From positions 4,108,501 to 4,172,500 of the forward strand of contig NZ_LT670849.1 of assembly GCF_900142985.1 (NCBI RefSeq): 64,000 nt of DNA. Reading direction: 5' to 3'. Source of the DNA: Bradyrhizobium erythrophlei. GTDB lineage: Bacteria; Pseudomonadota; Alphaproteobacteria; Rhizobiales; Xanthobacteraceae. The notes below the pieces were generated by a model. That model did not search any database. It was not told the DNA's origin and was given only the letters and a program-made list of their open reading frames with translations. Position numbers and translations under genes: made by a program. Below are positions 1 through 7,148 of the stretch, piece after piece (the first letter of the stretch is position 1; each line of letters starts with the position of its first letter).

Positions 1-69
1 TTCTATCAACGCCTCGGCGCCGCCATCGATTCCGAGGCGATCGGCCACGTCCTGACGCTTGGCGACTAG
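1..69 (+). CDS. C-terminal end of a probable GNAT-type acetyltransferase (partial)
   Basis: An open frame enters from the left edge and ends at a TAG at 67-69, leaving 22 residues that begin FYQRLGA and end LTLGD. An aromatic-Tyr-x-x-Leu-Gly string close to the C-terminus is typical of GNAT N-acetyltransferases, where it lies next to the acetyl-CoA site. Too little is present to name a substrate. It reads in the same direction as the ars operon, but a promoter lies between them. The family call rests on this one short motif. Confidence 0.45.
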   Translation, partial: FYQRLGAAIDSEAIGHVLTLGD

Positions 70-144
70 TGTCCGTGAGAAGCCGGCGACGGCGCCCCAA
101 TCCGCGGGTGCGGATGCGGCCGTAGTCCTCCGTGTCGAGGCGGA

Positions 145-173
145 TTGACATCCGGTCCATATTTCAATAATCG
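145..173 (+). promoter_or_regulatory. Putative sigma-70-type promoter of the ars operon
   Basis: A perfect TTGACA at 145-150 is followed after 17 bases by TAATCG at 168-173, a weak -10 match. Transcription would start near 180, directly at the arsR ATG. The -10 element lies in the middle of the inverted repeat 159-182. This is a reading of the sequence, not a mapped start. Confidence 0.5.
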
Positions 174-182
174 TTGAAGTAT
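159..182. promoter_or_regulatory. Inverted repeat, probable ArsR operator
   Basis: ATATTTCAA (159-167) and TTGAAGTAT (174-182) form a 9-base inverted repeat with one mismatch and a 6-base spacer. It covers the putative -10 element and the arsR start codon. ArsR/SmtB repressors typically bind such imperfect palindromes over their own promoters, so autorepression released by trivalent arsenic is likely. Confidence 0.55.
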
Positions 183-525
183 GGAAAAGACAGCCGCCGT
201 CGCCGCGCTTGCCGCGCTCGCCCAGGACAATCGTCTCGACGTCTTCCGCCTGCTGGTCCAGGCCGGGCCGGACGGCATGACGGCGGGTTCGATCGCCGAG
301 GCGCTGGATCTGGCCCCCAACACATTGACGTTCCACTTCGACCGGCTGCGCATGGCGGGGCTGGCGACCGTCAGGCGGGACGGACGCTCGATGATCTATG
401 CCGCGCAGTTCGAGACCATGGACGCGCTGCTCGGCTTCCTGACCGAGAATTGCTGCGGCGGGGCGCCGTGCGCGCCGGCCGTCGTCTGCAAGCCTGCGCG
501 CAAGCGCACCAAAGTGCCAGCCTGA
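181..525 (+). CDS. arsR: ArsR-family arsenical-responsive repressor
   Basis: 114 residues, a normal length for a winged-helix ArsR/SmtB regulator. The recognition helix region reads LAPNTLTFHFDRLRMAGL (about 44-61). A C-terminal cysteine cluster (C91, C92, C97 and C103) resembles the Cys-Cys-x(5)-Cys arrangement that binds As(III) in the Acidithiobacillus ferrooxidans type, rather than the ELCVCDL box of the classical E. coli protein. It is first in the operon, 11 bases before arsI, and its start lies inside the inverted repeat that is probably its operator. No Shine-Dalgarno sequence is evident before the ATG, so the message may be leaderless. The cysteine layout does not tell whether inorganic or methylated arsenite is the preferred inducer; the adjacent arsI makes the latter possible. 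Confidence 0.9.
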   Translation: MEKTAAVAALAALAQDNRLDVFRLLVQAGPDGMTAGSIAEALDLAPNTLTFHFDRLRMAGLATVRRDGRSMIYAAQFETMDALLGFLTENCCGGAPCAPAVVCKPARKRTKVPA

Positions 526-536
526 AAGGACATGCC

Positions 537-1031
537 ATGAAGCGCCTGCACGTTCATGTCTCCGTCGAGGACATCAAGCAATCGGTCGGCTTCTACTCGG
601 CACTGTTCGCCTCAGAGCCCTCGGTCGTGAAATCCGATTATGCGAAATGGATGCTCGAAGACCCGCGGGTGAATTTCGCGATCTCGACGCGGGGCCGCGA
701 GCCAGGTCTCGATCATCTCGGCATTCAGGTGGAGAGCGCCGGCGAATTGCAGGAAGTATATGCGCGCCTGCGCCAGGCCGGTGGCGACGTGATCGAGCAG
801 GGCGAGACGGCCTGCTGCTACGCCAAGTCCGAAAAATCCTGGATCGATGATCCCGCCGGAATCGCGTGGGAGACCTTTCACACCATGGGAGAGAGCATCG
901 TCTATGGCGACGGCAGCGGCGAGAACCAGGCGCGCGTTGCCCATGAAAGGGAACACGAAAAGCAAAATGAGAAGCAATCGGCCTGTTGCGCGCCGCAAGC
1001 GGCGCCGAAACCGTCTTCGGCCTGCTGCTGA
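537..1031 (+). CDS. arsI: ArsI-type C-As lyase (methylarsenite demethylating dioxygenase)
   Basis: 164 residues of the vicinal-oxygen-chelate/glyoxalase fold. ArsI enzymes use Fe(II) and O2 to cleave the carbon-arsenic bond of methyl- or aryl-As(III). The expected metal ligands are visible at H5, H60 (LDHLGIQ) and E112 (WETFH), and the substrate-binding vicinal pair is C93-C94 (ETACCYAK), all close to their usual places. The ATG at 537 is chosen because the protein then starts with the family's MKRLHVHV-type beta strand; the frame is open further upstream but overlaps arsR. An unusual tail after residue 145 is rich in Lys/Glu and ends in two further Cys pairs (SACCAP and SSACC). CadI is the alternative name for close homologues. 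Confidence 0.88.
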   Translation: MKRLHVHVSVEDIKQSVGFYSALFASEPSVVKSDYAKWMLEDPRVNFAISTRGREPGLDHLGIQVESAGELQEVYARLRQAGGDVIEQGETACCYAKSEKSWIDDPAGIAWETFHTMGESIVYGDGSGENQARVAHEREHEKQNEKQSACCAPQAAPKPSSACC

Positions 1032-1040
1032 GGCGCGGAC

Positions 1041-1559
1041 ATGAGCTACAACGTCTTGTTTCTCTGCACGGGCAACAGCGCGCGATCAATCCTTGCGGAA
1101 TCGCTGCTGCGCAAGGATGGCGCAGGACGCTTCCAGGCCTTCTCGGCCGGAAGTCAGCCCAAGGGCGAAGTAAATCCCTTTGCGCTCCGCGTGCTCAAAG
1201 AGTCAGGTTATCCGATTGATGGACTTCGCTCGAAAAGCTGGCTGGAGTTCTCGGCGGCCGGCGCGCCGGTGATGGATTTCGTGTTTACCGTCTGCGATAG
1301 CGCGGCCGGCGAAACCTGTCCGGTATGGCCCGGCCAGCCGATGGCGGCGCATTGGGGGATCGAGGACCCGGCTGCGGTCGAGGGGAGCGATATGCAGAAA
1401 ATAGCCGCCTTCGTTCAGGCGCAACGCTACCTGAAAACGCATATCGATCTGCTCATGAATTTGCTGATGAAGAGTATTGATGCGCCAACGCTGCGCTCGC
1501 GCCTGACCGAGATAGGCCAGGTCGAGGGTGCAAGCCGTCGCCGCCCGGGCGCCGCCTGA
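1041..1559 (+). CDS. arsC: Arsenate reductase, low-molecular-weight phosphatase fold
   Basis: 172 residues. The N-terminal P-loop CTGNSARS starts at C9 and matches the CxGNSxRS signature of the tyrosine-phosphatase-like, usually thioredoxin-dependent arsenate reductases. A later segment with two cysteines (VCDSAAGETCPVWPG, about 88-102) is typical of the rhizobial branch and probably carries the redox cysteine. It would reduce As(V) to As(III) in the cytoplasm. It lies 9 bases after arsI, and its stop overlaps the next arsC start by one base (TGATG), which suggests translational coupling. The C-terminal 20 residues are Arg-rich and unremarkable. Confidence 0.9.
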   Translation: MSYNVLFLCTGNSARSILAESLLRKDGAGRFQAFSAGSQPKGEVNPFALRVLKESGYPIDGLRSKSWLEFSAAGAPVMDFVFTVCDSAAGETCPVWPGQPMAAHWGIEDPAAVEGSDMQKIAAFVQAQRYLKTHIDLLMNLLMKSIDAPTLRSRLTEIGQVEGASRRRPGAA

Positions 1560-1972
1560 TGGACGTTGTCATCTACCACAATCCGGACTGCGGCACCTCG
1601 CGCAACACGCTTGCCATGATCCGCAACGCCGGCATCGAGCCGCATGTCGTCGAGTATCTGAAGACGCCGCCCTCGCGCGCGCTGCTTAGGGAGCTTGTCG
1701 GACGCATGGGCATTTCGGTGCGCGACCTGCTGCGCGAGAAGGGCACGCCCTATGCCGAGCTCGGGCTAGGCGACCGCTCCCTGAACGATGACGCGCTTCT
1801 CGATGCGATGATGGCGCATCCGATCCTGATCAACCGGCCGATCGTCGTGACGCCGAATGGCGTGAGGCTTTGCCGTCCCTCCGAACAGGTCCTCGACCTC
1901 CTGCCGGCGCAGGAAGGCGAGTTCGTCAAGGAAGACGGCGAGCGCGTCTTGTTGAGGCGCGGCGGCCGATGA
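1559..1972 (+). CDS. arsC: Arsenate reductase, glutaredoxin-dependent type
   Basis: 137 residues of the thioredoxin-fold ArsC family (E. coli R773 type). The catalytic cysteine is C11 in HNPDCGTSRNT, and the family block INRPIVVTPNGVRLCRP (about 82-98) is present. It uses glutathione and glutaredoxin, so it is evolutionarily and mechanistically unrelated to the phosphatase-type reductase encoded just before it. It overlaps its upstream neighbour by one base and the downstream channel gene by four, so the whole set is one transcript. Two convergent solutions to the same reaction side by side may give reduction under different thiol supply. Confidence 0.92.
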   Translation: MDVVIYHNPDCGTSRNTLAMIRNAGIEPHVVEYLKTPPSRALLRELVGRMGISVRDLLREKGTPYAELGLGDRSLNDDALLDAMMAHPILINRPIVVTPNGVRLCRPSEQVLDLLPAQEGEFVKEDGERVLLRRGGR

Positions 1973-2682
1973 TGGATGCTTCGCCAACTGTCGCGCCGGG
2001 CGTTGCGTCCAACGTTGCACCGAGCCTTGCACCGAGCCTTGCGCAGCGCGCGACGGCGGAGTGTCTGGGCACCGCGTTCCTGCTCGCAACCGTCGTCGGC
2101 TCCGGGATCATGGCCGCCAAATTGGCAGGGGGTAACGGCGCGGTCGCGCTTCTGTGCAACACGCTGCCGACCGGCGCCATTCTCGCCGTGCTCATTCTCG
2201 CGTTTGGCCCCGTTTCCGGCGCGCATTTCAATCCGGTCGTCTCGGTCGCGCTGGTGCTGCGCCGCGAATTGCCGGCGAATGTCGCGGCCGTCTATATCGT
2301 TGCGCAAATCCTCGGCGGCATCCTCGGCGTGCTCGCGGCGCACGCCATGTTCGAACTGCCGCTGTGGCAGCTATCGATGACGGTGCGATCAGGCCCTGGT
2401 CAGTGGTTTGCGGAGTCGGTCGCGACGTTCGGATTGTTGCTGACGATCTTCGGAGTTTCGGCCCGCTCGCCAGGCGCAATTCCCTACGCGGTCGGGCTCT
2501 ATATCACGGCGGCCTATTGGTTCACCGCGTCGACATCGTTTGCCAACCCCGCGGTGACCATCGCCCGCGCGTTGTCGGACACCTATGCCGGCATTGCGCC
2601 CGCAGGCGTCGCCGCGTTCATCGCGGCGCAGCTCGCGGGTGCTGCGATCGCCGTTCCGCTGGCGCGGTGGCTGTGGCGATAG
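1969..2682 (+). CDS. aqpS: MIP/aquaglyceroporin family channel, AqpS-like arsenite channel
   Basis: 237 residues, six membrane helices and two half-helix pore loops. The loops carry NPV (HFNPVVS) in place of the usual first NPA, and a normal NPA (FANPAVT) in the second half. The start ATGATG overlaps the stop of arsC. In Sinorhizobium meliloti an aquaglyceroporin takes the place of ArsB in the ars operon and lets arsenite made by ArsC leave down its gradient. The same arrangement here, with no ArsB or Acr3 gene in view, supports that role. The N-terminus holds a short repeated ANVAPSLAPSLA-type stretch before the first helix. Substrate selectivity cannot be read from the sequence. Confidence 0.85.
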   Translation: MMDASPTVAPGVASNVAPSLAPSLAQRATAECLGTAFLLATVVGSGIMAAKLAGGNGAVALLCNTLPTGAILAVLILAFGPVSGAHFNPVVSVALVLRRELPANVAAVYIVAQILGGILGVLAAHAMFELPLWQLSMTVRSGPGQWFAESVATFGLLLTIFGVSARSPGAIPYAVGLYITAAYWFTASTSFANPAVTIARALSDTYAGIAPAGVAAFIAAQLAGAAIAVPLARWLWR

Positions 2683-2799
2683 ATAGGGCTGCGGCATCCA
2701 GCAGGTTGTGATGTCTCGATCTGGTGCGTTCCGTTGCAGTTCCTGACGCAACCCGGATAAACTCCGGCGAGGCCATTTCTTAGGCTCCCTCCAAGAGTA

Positions 2800-3369
2800 G
2801 TGAGAATGCTGACGCGCTGGTCGTTTTTGTTGCTGTCCGCCTTCGTTGGGTTACTCGGTTCAGGCGTCTCTGCCTCGGCGGAGGAATGGAAGTCGCAAAG
2901 CTATCCGGATGACGGCTTTCAGGTCGAGTTCTCCGGACCCGTGGCGGTGACAGAGACGGCGATGTCCGAGCAAACCAAAAGCAGGATTGTTCGCGCGACG
3001 AACTATTTGCAGGAGGGCGGCGCCTCCGCCTACTTCGTGGCGGCCATGCTGATGAACGAGTCCGTCAATTTCGATGGCGGATCTGCGGACGCTTTTCTGG
3101 TCAGCCAATGTCAGGCCAAGAAAGAGACGCCGGTCACGCTTACCGGGGCTGAGAAGGGCCTTGAAATCGTGGGGTCGAACTGCCTCGGCAATGGCAGTCA
3201 CTTCGAGCAACGGTTTTTTCAGCGAGGCAAATGGTTCTATCAGGTCACGGCCATTTACACCGCCGACGGCGGCGCGGAAGCCGCGCGTCATTTCCTGAAC
3301 TCGTTCAAGCTGCTTTGGCAGGCCGAGTTGATGTCAAAACCGGTGCGCGCGGCGAGTTTGAACCGGTAG
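2800..3369 (+). CDS. Secreted protein of unknown function
   Basis: 189 residues from a GTG at 2800; an ATG two codons later (2806) is an equally good start. A clear signal peptide (hydrophobic LLLSAFVGLLGSGVSASA) is followed by a probable cleavage before EEWKSQSYPDDGFQVEFSG. The mature part is mixed alpha/beta with two cysteines in the centre (SQCQAKK and SNCLGNG), which could form a disulfide. The 'DGFQVEFSGP' opening recalls proteins that bind or protect envelope components, but I recognise no family. It stands alone between the ars operon and another small gene, with no obvious operon partner. Confidence 0.7.
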   Translation: MRMLTRWSFLLLSAFVGLLGSGVSASAEEWKSQSYPDDGFQVEFSGPVAVTETAMSEQTKSRIVRATNYLQEGGASAYFVAAMLMNESVNFDGGSADAFLVSQCQAKKETPVTLTGAEKGLEIVGSNCLGNGSHFEQRFFQRGKWFYQVTAIYTADGGAEAARHFLNSFKLLWQAELMSKPVRAASLNR

Positions 3370-3626
3370 AGCGCTCCGCTTTCGCCGTGCAGGACCTTCC
3401 GCGCAGGGCGAAATCCACAGGCTCAGTCATCTCGGGAACCCGGTTTCATCTGGATTCAGAAGGGGTTCCATCTTGAAATAAAATTTGAGGGGATATTTCT
3501 AAAAAGAGTCTTGATTTGCCTTCTATCTCCGTCGGGCGACATCGAATGCGTAAGGGAAAGTGACCGATCAGGGTGGCCTTCCGGCAGTCGGTTCCTGCAA
3601 CGAAGTGAGATTTGGGGTGTGCGTCA
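3370..3626. other. Intergenic region with no gene seen
   Basis: About 260 bases. A 7-base inverted repeat (GGAACCC at about 3434 and GGGTTCC at about 3462) could be a weak transcript end for the upstream gene, but no run of T follows. The stretch after 3475 is A+T-rich and probably holds the promoter of the next gene. No open frame of quality was found. Confidence 0.35.
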
Positions 3627-4001
3627 ATGACGAAGCACTTTTGTTCAAGCGTTCTCACGGCTCTAATCGCCGCGCTGTTTTCAATGGCGATCGCGCCGGC
3701 AATTGCAAAGCAACAATGCAGCGCATCGATGCCTTCAGGTTCGCACGGCTATTGGTCCTGGCGCATGATCGACGGACGCAAATGCTGGTACGAAGGCAAA
3801 CCGATGCTTTCGAAATCATCGCTGGAGTGGCCGGCGCAGCCAGCTGCCAAGCCGGATGCTGAAGAAGTCGCAAGCGCTGTGACGGAGAAGCCGGGCAATC
3901 CACTGGATGCCCAGGCAAGGGTGATCGATCCAGATTCCAGGGCAAGGGTGATCGATCGGGATACTTTCGACGCGCTGTGGCGAGCCAGGGTCGGACGCTA
4001 G
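3627..4001 (+). CDS. Small secreted protein with GYWSWR...CWYEG motif, function unknown
   Basis: 124 residues from the ATG at 3627; an in-frame TTG at 3612 would add five. The N-terminus is a signal peptide (SSVLTALIAALFSMAIAPAIA) with cleavage near AIAKQQC. The conserved-looking core SHGYWSWRMIDGRKCWYEG contains one of two mature cysteines and is aromatic-rich. I believe homologues are common in Bradyrhizobium, but no function is known to me. The C-terminus contains a short duplicated segment, ARVIDPDS then ARVIDRDT (about residues 98-115), which suggests recent slippage. Confidence 0.6.
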   Translation: MTKHFCSSVLTALIAALFSMAIAPAIAKQQCSASMPSGSHGYWSWRMIDGRKCWYEGKPMLSKSSLEWPAQPAAKPDAEEVASAVTEKPGNPLDAQARVIDPDSRARVIDRDTFDALWRARVGR

Positions 4002-4039
4002 GACGCTAATCAGAACAGCGAGCGCGTTGGGGGTCAGTC

Positions 4040-4216
4040 ATGGATCGCGTCCATCAGAGCAAGCGGATTGGCAAGGAAGCCAGCGACGAAAAGCGGATAT
4101 TCTGTACCGCGTGTGCGGCGGAGCCCAGCCTGTTCATTTCGCTTCTCGACACGCGAAGCGGCAAACAACATCGCCTCTTCAAATGCGAATGCGGAAAGAT
4201 CGTCTGGGACGATTAG
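4040..4216 (+). CDS. 58-residue zinc-ribbon-like protein
   Basis: An ATG at 4040 opens a 58-codon frame ending at TAG 4214-4216. It holds two cysteine pairs, FCTAC (about residue 22) and KCECGKIVWDD (about 49), spaced like a four-Cys zinc ribbon. Codon third positions are G/C-biased as in neighbouring real genes, and the short length explains why it would usually be missed. The overlapping +1 frame starting at 4027 has no such features. Function unknown; comparable small CxxC proteins also occur at 6916 and 37161. Confidence 0.6.
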   Translation: MDRVHQSKRIGKEASDEKRIFCTACAAEPSLFISLLDTRSGKQHRLFKCECGKIVWDD

Positions 4217-4271
4217 GGCCGGCTTAGCCCGCACGCATCAGTCCGTCTTCGCCAACGACCATTAAGTGTGG

Positions 4272-5045
4272 TCAAATATCCCGCTTGTCTCCGTCAATAA
4301 TGTCGTCAATGTAACTGACGTGCCATACCATTCCTATTTGTGCGTCACCCGGCACGTCGTCCTTGCGACCAGAATATACGCCGATGACGCGGTCTATTGG
4401 GCCATCGGTCGTCGCCGCGAAGGCGTTACTCTCCATGATGTGGCTATTCCAACTTCGTAGAATTACAGGTGAGCCAGACATTCCGGGGCGAGAAGCGGTG
4501 TCTACGAGGTAGTAGCCCGTTGCTGCTTTCACTAGGTCGGGCTCTGACGCGATGCTACCACGTTTCCAAACGGGAAAGGCCGGTGGGCCTGAGCCGAACG
4601 GATACCCAAGAATGAAAACGTCCACGCCTATCATAATTGCAATTCGGCCGGGCGCGAGTTCATTCACCGGGAGCAGCGTAACCTTGCCCTTCAGAGCGTC
4701 GGCATCAAGCGGAATTGCGACTATGTCTATGGCGCGTATGTGCTGGGCTGCATAGACGAGCCATAGTGGTTCGTCATTATCGTCCCGTATAGGGATATCA
4801 ACAATCTCCCGCTCCAATGCTCCAACTCGGATAACGAAGCTGCATCGAAATCTATTCGGCCGCGCCCCTGTTTTTAACAGCAGTTGCTTAGTGAAAATAT
4901 GCGTGGCTGTAGCGACGTGCCAATTCGTAATCAAGTAGAAGCGGTCCCGGCGTTTCCAAACGAAGCCCGTCGCTTCGGGAAGTCTTAAATCGTTGAAGAA
5001 TGGGGTGATCGGAACTGTAGAAAGCGATAGTCGATCTAATGCCAT
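4272..5045 (-). CDS. Cytoplasmic trypsin-like serine protease
   Basis: 257 residues counted from the ATG at 5045. The catalytic triad of the chymotrypsin/trypsin-like fold is visible: H43 (LITNWHVA), D107 (IDIVAIPL) and S190 in RPGMSGSP. There is no signal peptide, transmembrane segment or PDZ domain, so it is an intracellular single-domain protease unlike periplasmic DegP/HtrA. The frame is open upstream to 5162, but that would overlap the next gene by about 90 bases. Starting at 5045 leaves a 25-base gap and gives a natural N-terminus. It is downstream of, and probably co-transcribed with, the HEPN-like gene 5071-5688. Base use is visibly poorer in G+C than the chromosomal surroundings, suggesting acquisition. 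A role in conflict or defence is inference from this pairing. Confidence 0.75.
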   Translation of the reverse strand: MALDRLSLSTVPITPFFNDLRLPEATGFVWKRRDRFYLITNWHVATATHIFTKQLLLKTGARPNRFRCSFVIRVGALEREIVDIPIRDDNDEPLWLVYAAQHIRAIDIVAIPLDADALKGKVTLLPVNELAPGRIAIMIGVDVFILGYPFGSGPPAFPVWKRGSIASEPDLVKAATGYYLVDTASRPGMSGSPVILRSWNSHIMESNAFAATTDGPIDRVIGVYSGRKDDVPGDAQIGMVWHVSYIDDIIDGDKRDI

Positions 5046-5070
5046 CGTTTTTCGTCCGTTCAGTGGCTCA

Positions 5071-5688
5071 TCAAGCCAACGCAGTTTTCCAAATATCGAA
5101 TGCTCGCTCGCTGTATTCTTCGGCTTCATCCCATCGCAAGGGTATTGCGTTTCCCTTCGCAAAAAGCTCCAAACACTCGCCCATAGTTGTGACTGCTTGT
5201 GATAGAGATTTAAGCTCGGCGTAGGTCACTCGCTTTTCTATCTTGTGAGGGGTCAGGTGCGCGACCCCGCGATTTCTAAAATGGACGAGCCTTCCGTGCA
5301 GGTCCGTCCAATCAATCGAGCGGTAGGTTTGCAGGAATAGTTCTACAGCTTCACCGGCTAGCTTCATGGTGTTGGACGTCGAGAATGCGCTATCGTCTAG
5401 CTCTTTCAGAAGTGATGCAGCGACGGTTTCAGACTTCAGCTTGTGATAAATCGCCTGAAAGCTTACTTGCTTCAAATTGCTATCCAGCAAGAGAGACAAC
5501 CGCGTTACAGCAGTGAACGCGCAATCGCTTCTATACCCGGCCGCGATTTCACGACGGTCGGTATTTATGTCCGCTTCAAGAAGCGCTCGATTCACGCCTT
5601 CCCAAAGCGCAAACGAAATCGCAGTGGCTGCCGCGACCTTCATCAATCGCGGGGCGTTGGTCAGAATATACTCTACGTCGTTATCCAC
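5071..5688 (-). CDS. HEPN-like protein (candidate RNase), AbiU2-like in appearance
   Basis: 205 residues from a GTG at 5688 and almost wholly helical by composition. Near the C-terminal third lies HFRNRGVAHL with R138-N139-x4-H144, the RN-x(4)-H arrangement that forms the active site of HEPN ribonucleases. The upstream part (residues 50-100) resembles the helical body of the AbiU2-type HEPN family, a family implied in phage abortive infection, but this is resemblance and not a computed match. It precedes the trypsin-like protease gene by 25 bases on the same strand. A further HEPN-like gene is divergent, 181 bases away. The region is relatively A+T-rich. A downstream ATG at 5643 is another possible start. 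Confidence 0.6.
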   Translation of the reverse strand: MDNDVEYILTNAPRLMKVAAATAISFALWEGVNRALLEADINTDRREIAAGYRSDCAFTAVTRLSLLLDSNLKQVSFQAIYHKLKSETVAASLLKELDDSAFSTSNTMKLAGEAVELFLQTYRSIDWTDLHGRLVHFRNRGVAHLTPHKIEKRVTYAELKSLSQAVTTMGECLELFAKGNAIPLRWDEAEEYSERAFDIWKTALA

Positions 5689-5869
5689 AGCGAGTTCCCG
5701 TGCTGTCGTCTGTTAGCGGTCCAATTCTAGTTGCTTTGCCTGTGCCGGAGAAGACAGTCTGTAATCACCGGAATGGGCGCAGCGCGAGGGGCGGCGAGTG
5801 CAGCCCAAAACAGATTTGCTTTGAAACCCCTCAAATAATAGCTAAAGCCGAAACGAATGGTGACGACAC

Positions 5870-6424
5870 ATGGCTAGGTTTCCTGACGAGTCCGAAGTCA
5901 ATGCAGCTACCGCCGCGTTCGAGCCGTATTACAAAGCGGTCGGCAAAGTCGTTCATGCTTGGAACGGGCTTCAGGAGCAACTCGCGATTGTCTTCTGCCG
6001 TGTGACCAATATTGACCAAACCATGGGGTTATCTGTCTGGCATTCTGCCAATAGTGATCGTGCTCAGCGGCAGATGCTGAAAGCTGCGCTTAGCGCCGTC
6101 GATGATGATTGGCACCTGAAGTATCCGAAAGGAGAGGAAGATATCAGGTGGCTGCTGAGTAGCGCGGACGCGCTTGCGGAGGTCCGCAATAACGTCATCC
6201 ATGCGCCTTGCAGCGTTGCGCTAGACGACAAGTCTGACTTTGAAATTATTCCGTTTTCGTTTCACGGCAACAGGCGAGCGAAGGCTCTACGCGGCAAAGT
6301 CATTCTTGACGAATTTTGCCGCTGCGAGGCCAATGCAAATCGTCTCAAAGGATATGCCCGATGGATTGATTGTGTGTTGAGCCTTGAAGGTTACGCTTGG
6401 CCCGACAGGCCGGTGCTATCGTAG
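5870..6424 (+). CDS. Second HEPN-like protein, divergent from the protease pair
   Basis: 184 residues. It is mainly helical and contains ALAEVRNNVIHAP with R106-N107-x3-H111, again the RN-x(3-4)-H pattern of HEPN enzymes. It is not obviously homologous to the 205-residue protein beyond that motif. The N-terminal part (KVVHAWNGLQEQLAIVF) is reminiscent of proteins that carry an all-helical nucleotide- or RNA-interacting domain. It reads away from the 5071-5688 gene across a 181-base gap that should hold both promoters. Its role is unknown; it could be a partner, antitoxin or independent toxin. Confidence 0.55.
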   Translation: MARFPDESEVNAATAAFEPYYKAVGKVVHAWNGLQEQLAIVFCRVTNIDQTMGLSVWHSANSDRAQRQMLKAALSAVDDDWHLKYPKGEEDIRWLLSSADALAEVRNNVIHAPCSVALDDKSDFEIIPFSFHGNRRAKALRGKVILDEFCRCEANANRLKGYARWIDCVLSLEGYAWPDRPVLS

Positions 6425-6505
6425 CCGGCGTCGTTGGGGTTCAAGCCAAACTTCCTTATTGAATAGCCGGGATCAGCCGGTCATAGGCATCTCGTACCTT
6501 TGTCA

Positions 6506-6907
6506 CTAATTAATCTTCGTGCACGTGCCTCCCTGCATCGTAGGCGTATCGGCGTTATCGTCTCTTCCATCTACGTACCCGGCGAGATACGCAGCCAAGA
6601 AACGATTTGTTCGAAGATTGAAGCGGTATTCACTCGAAAGCGAGTTGCAACGAAATGTGTTCCAATCCCCAAAGCTTACGGGTCTGCTCTCACCATAGCT
6701 ATCGTGGGATAAGCACGGATTTTGAAAATTCTCTCCAGATTGCGTGATGGTTACCGCGAAGTCATTCACCAATCCGTCTTTCTGGAAAACGTCCTTGATC
6801 GTCCTGGTCTGCAAGAACTTTAGCTTCAAGGAGCACCAAGGTCCGCGTGATAAGGCGTTGGGATTGTCTGACGTGAAGGCGATGTTTTTAGAGATGAAGG
6901 GCGTCAT
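6506..6907 (-). CDS. Hypothetical protein of rhizobial type
   Basis: 133 residues. The C-terminal half, with FNLRTNRFLAAYLAGYVDG followed by a short acidic run and ending GGTCTKIN, looks like a real conserved ending that I associate with small rhizobial hypothetical proteins. The N-terminal half lacks the signal peptide those proteins often have (begins MTPFISKN), so the gene may be truncated or have lost its 5' part on transfer. Four cysteines are spread through the chain. No function is known. It is convergent with the upstream HEPN-like gene across 80 bases. Confidence 0.45.
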   Translation of the reverse strand: MTPFISKNIAFTSDNPNALSRGPWCSLKLKFLQTRTIKDVFQKDGLVNDFAVTITQSGENFQNPCLSHDSYGESRPVSFGDWNTFRCNSLSSEYRFNLRTNRFLAAYLAGYVDGRDDNADTPTMQGGTCTKIN

Positions 6908-6915
6908 CGGCTGAA

Positions 6916-7068
6916 ATGAAAAAACCCGTCGTCAATCTATTGGAGCGCAACTGCCCGGAATGTATGGGTGGCGGCTATACGGTTGCGCCACACCCAACGC
7001 GGCCCGGAGTCAAGATTTATAAGGAATGCAAGGAGTGCCGTGGCAAGGGACGTGTTGCCGCCAACTGA
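6916..7068 (+). CDS. 50-residue protein with two CxxC knuckles (DnaJ-type zinc finger-like)
   Basis: An ATG at 6916 opens 50 codons ending TGA 7066-7068. The protein holds CPECMGGG (about residue 13) and CKECRGKGRV (about 38), closely resembling the CxxCxGxG zinc-binding repeats of DnaJ or TRAP-like small proteins. It lies 8 bases from the start of the divergent 6506-6907 gene. Such tiny zinc-finger proteins occur in phages and rhizobial genomes. Function unknown. Confidence 0.55.
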   Translation: MKKPVVNLLERNCPECMGGGYTVAPHPTRPGVKIYKECKECRGKGRVAAN

Positions 7069-7129
7069 TGCGAGCTTTTGGAAGATCGAATGAATGTCGC
7101 GTGTCGAAAAGAGTTGCATGACGCGCAAC

Positions 7130-7148
7130 AATCCAAATTATTTGGATT
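7130..7148. repeat. Perfect 9-base inverted repeat with one-base centre
   Basis: AATCCAAAT (7130-7138) and ATTTGGATT (7140-7148) are exact reverse complements around T7139. A symmetrical A+T-rich site of this kind could bind a dimeric regulator, but no gene with a nearby start uses it, so its role is unknown. Confidence 0.5.

Noticed and set aside
4027..4227. 66-codon frame overlapping the small zinc-ribbon gene
   Set aside because: It lacks Cys pairs and G/C third-position bias; the frame starting at 4040 explains the region better.
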